A stretch of 64,000 nt of DNA from CAWCUK01 sp963798775 (GTDB taxonomy: Bacteria > Bacteroidota > Ignavibacteria > Ignavibacteriales > Ignavibacteriaceae), in the NCBI GenBank assembly GCA_963798775.1, contig CAWCUK010000008.1:1-64000 (forward strand), read 5' to 3'. Shown here in pieces: positions 62,970 to 64,000 of this stretch. Numbering within the stretch: the first letter of the stretch is position 1; each line of letters opens with the position of its first letter. A model generated the notes under the pieces. The model did no database searches. It saw only the letters and a list, made by a program, of their open reading frames with translations, and had not been told where the DNA came from. The position numbers were made by a program, and so were the translations under genes.

Positions 62970-63899
62970 TTATTTAGAAAAATAAAATTCAATTAATTCA
63001 CCATCTTCAATATAAGTCAATTTTAAGTTTGTGCCGTCAAAAGTATATCCGAATTTTGCTTTTACAATATTGCCGCTATCCTTGTACTCTATTTGTAACT
63101 GTTCGGCGGATAAAATTGATAATGTTCCACTTTCATCAAAAGAATAAGATTGTTTTAAGCATGGATAAGCGGTCGTATCAACATTAGTTTTAATATCGGC
63201 GTTAAACTCAGCTTTGCCGTCGGCGGAAATGCTAAAAAAGCTATTTCCGAATTGAGATGCGTCTGTTACAACAAAAGGATTATCCGTGCTGCTGCATTTA
63301 GCCGTAAATTTATTAAGAAAGTATTTTCCCGAGAGAGTATTGTTCACTTCAAATGTCTTAATTTCACCGGTGGATGTAATACTGTCATCAGTAGCTATTA
63401 CTCTTGCCGAATAATTTCCTTGTGAACCAATTACCATTTTTGTTTCATAATATCTAAGAGAAGTTTGATAACTTTTATTTTTATCATACTCTAAAACTTG
63501 TTTTTCCCCGGTATATTTTAGATATACAGTTTTAAACAAATTCCCGTCCTTACTTATTTCAACTTTAACTGTATCAATAGTGTAATCATTTGTTACTTTA
63601 AAATCATCATCTTCACATTCGGGACGGTCAGTATAATAAACTAACCCTTCAGAGCCAGTGGCAACAACTCCGGTACGAAAAGTGAATTGTGAATTAGCCT
63701 CATTAATTGCAAATGAGCGTATATCCGGTTCTGAACCTTTAGTTCCCGTTTGAGAAAACTCATAGCCTGCCGAAGTATACCCTTCAAAAGAAAAATCATT
63801 TTGTTCAGGGGAGGGGTCTGTTACTCCCATATATAAAAAGAAGGAAGCAAAAACTACTATTGATAAGAAAATATATTTAATTGATTTTGATTTCATCAT
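62970..63899 (-). CDS. Secreted protein of unknown function (tandem paralog)
   Basis: From the ATG at 63899, supported by AAAGGA eight bases upstream, the product is 309 residues. It has an N-terminal membrane/signal segment (YIFLSIVVFASFFLYMGVTD) and a beta-rich mature region with FTAKCSSTDNPFVVTDASQF, FGYTFDGTNLKLTYIEDGEL and a final IEFYFSK. The second half (about 200-309) resembles lipocalin-like domains seen in small secreted Bacteroidota proteins. A second gene with a near-identical C-terminus lies immediately upstream (63947-64000). The next gene on the left is the convergent EncFtn gene. Confidence 0.7.
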   Translation of the reverse strand: MMKSKSIKYIFLSIVVFASFFLYMGVTDPSPEQNDFSFEGYTSAGYEFSQTGTKGSEPDIRSFAINEANSQFTFRTGVVATGSEGLVYYTDRPECEDDDFKVTNDYTIDTVKVEISKDGNLFKTVYLKYTGEKQVLEYDKNKSYQTSLRYYETKMVIGSQGNYSARVIATDDSITSTGEIKTFEVNNTLSGKYFLNKFTAKCSSTDNPFVVTDASQFGNSFFSISADGKAEFNADIKTNVDTTAYPCLKQSYSFDESGTLSILSAEQLQIEYKDSGNIVKAKFGYTFDGTNLKLTYIEDGELIEFYFSK

Positions 63900-63946
63900 T
63901 AAAGATCCTTTAATAAATAAATGCTTCATTAAGTAAGTAAAAGTTG

Positions 63947-64000
63947 TTATTTTGAAAAGTAGAATTCTAAAAGTTCTCCGTCTTCAACGTAAGTAAGCTT
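63947..64000 (-). CDS. C-terminus of a tandem paralog running off the right edge
   Basis: The last 54 bases encode, on the minus strand, KLTYVEDGELLEFYFSK and a stop. This is the same ending as the gene at 62970-63899 (KLTYIEDGELIEFYFSK) with two conservative changes. The gene therefore continues beyond the window and is a tandem duplicate in the same orientation, 47 bases upstream of its partner. Confidence 0.75.
   Translation of the reverse strand, partial: KLTYVEDGELLEFYFSK

Noticed and set aside
1..64000. tRNA, rRNA or well-known riboswitch
   Set aside because: No cloverleaf with conserved T-loop, no ribosomal RNA stretch and no recognisable riboswitch core was seen by eye; a covariance-model scan could still find one.

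Overview
The window looks like a chromosome segment from an AT-rich member of the Bacteroidota/Ignavibacteria lineage. Eight secreted proteins end in the type IX secretion sorting domain with the N-Y/F-P-N-P-F-N-P signature. A PorV-like outer-membrane protein and DUF6090 proteins are present. Two toxin-antitoxin promoters fit the Bacteroidota TTG / TAnnTTTG promoter rule. No rRNA, tRNA or CRISPR array was seen.

Bases 1 to about 12,270 form an accessory region unlike the rest. Small plus-strand units are separated by recurrent non-coding repeats. The units hold HigBA, a PIN-type pair, a dead Phd/ParE pair, YefM/YoeB, Phd/ParE, an ECF sigma factor with a coiled-coil partner, a lipoprotein and a secreted BNR-type protein. 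The repeats start with a GTATAAC-like heptamer and end with GTTATAC or GTTATAA, often with a short GC-rich hairpin just before the end. One orientation, one or two genes per unit, many toxin-antitoxin pairs and complementary repeat ends all resemble a sedentary integron cassette array. No integrase lies in the window; it would be expected to the left. Several units are decayed, and two transposase remnants (IS91-like, IS110-like) sit among them. The last repeat is truncated and abuts a truncated DUF6090 gene at about 12,345.

Bases 12,345 to 42,150 are almost all minus strand: a tandem DUF6090 paralog cluster, a leucine-rich-repeat secreted protein, a hybrid sensor kinase/AraC regulator, a lipocalin, three adjacent VIT/VWA-type secreted proteins, a long KamA-family radical SAM protein, a complete RND efflux operon (TetR, TolC, adaptor, pump, PG0541-like), an M28 peptidase, and a DUF362 protein paired with a membrane polyferredoxin.

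Bases 42,305 to 50,561 hold a small membrane protein, a beta-carbonic anhydrase, outer-membrane and secreted proteins, and a membrane zinc-ribbon protein. Bases 50,868 to 61,960 form a coherent block: an NtrB/NtrC-like two-component pair, a palindromic candidate enhancer, a sigma-54 promoter, then a porin, a complete branched-chain amino-acid type ABC transporter and a CBS-ACT protein. The right end carries a VOC protein, an encapsulated-ferritin-like protein without an encapsulation tail, and the first of two tandem secreted paralogs.

At least eight genes carry single-base frameshifts, several in A/T runs. Some may be assembly errors rather than real mutations.
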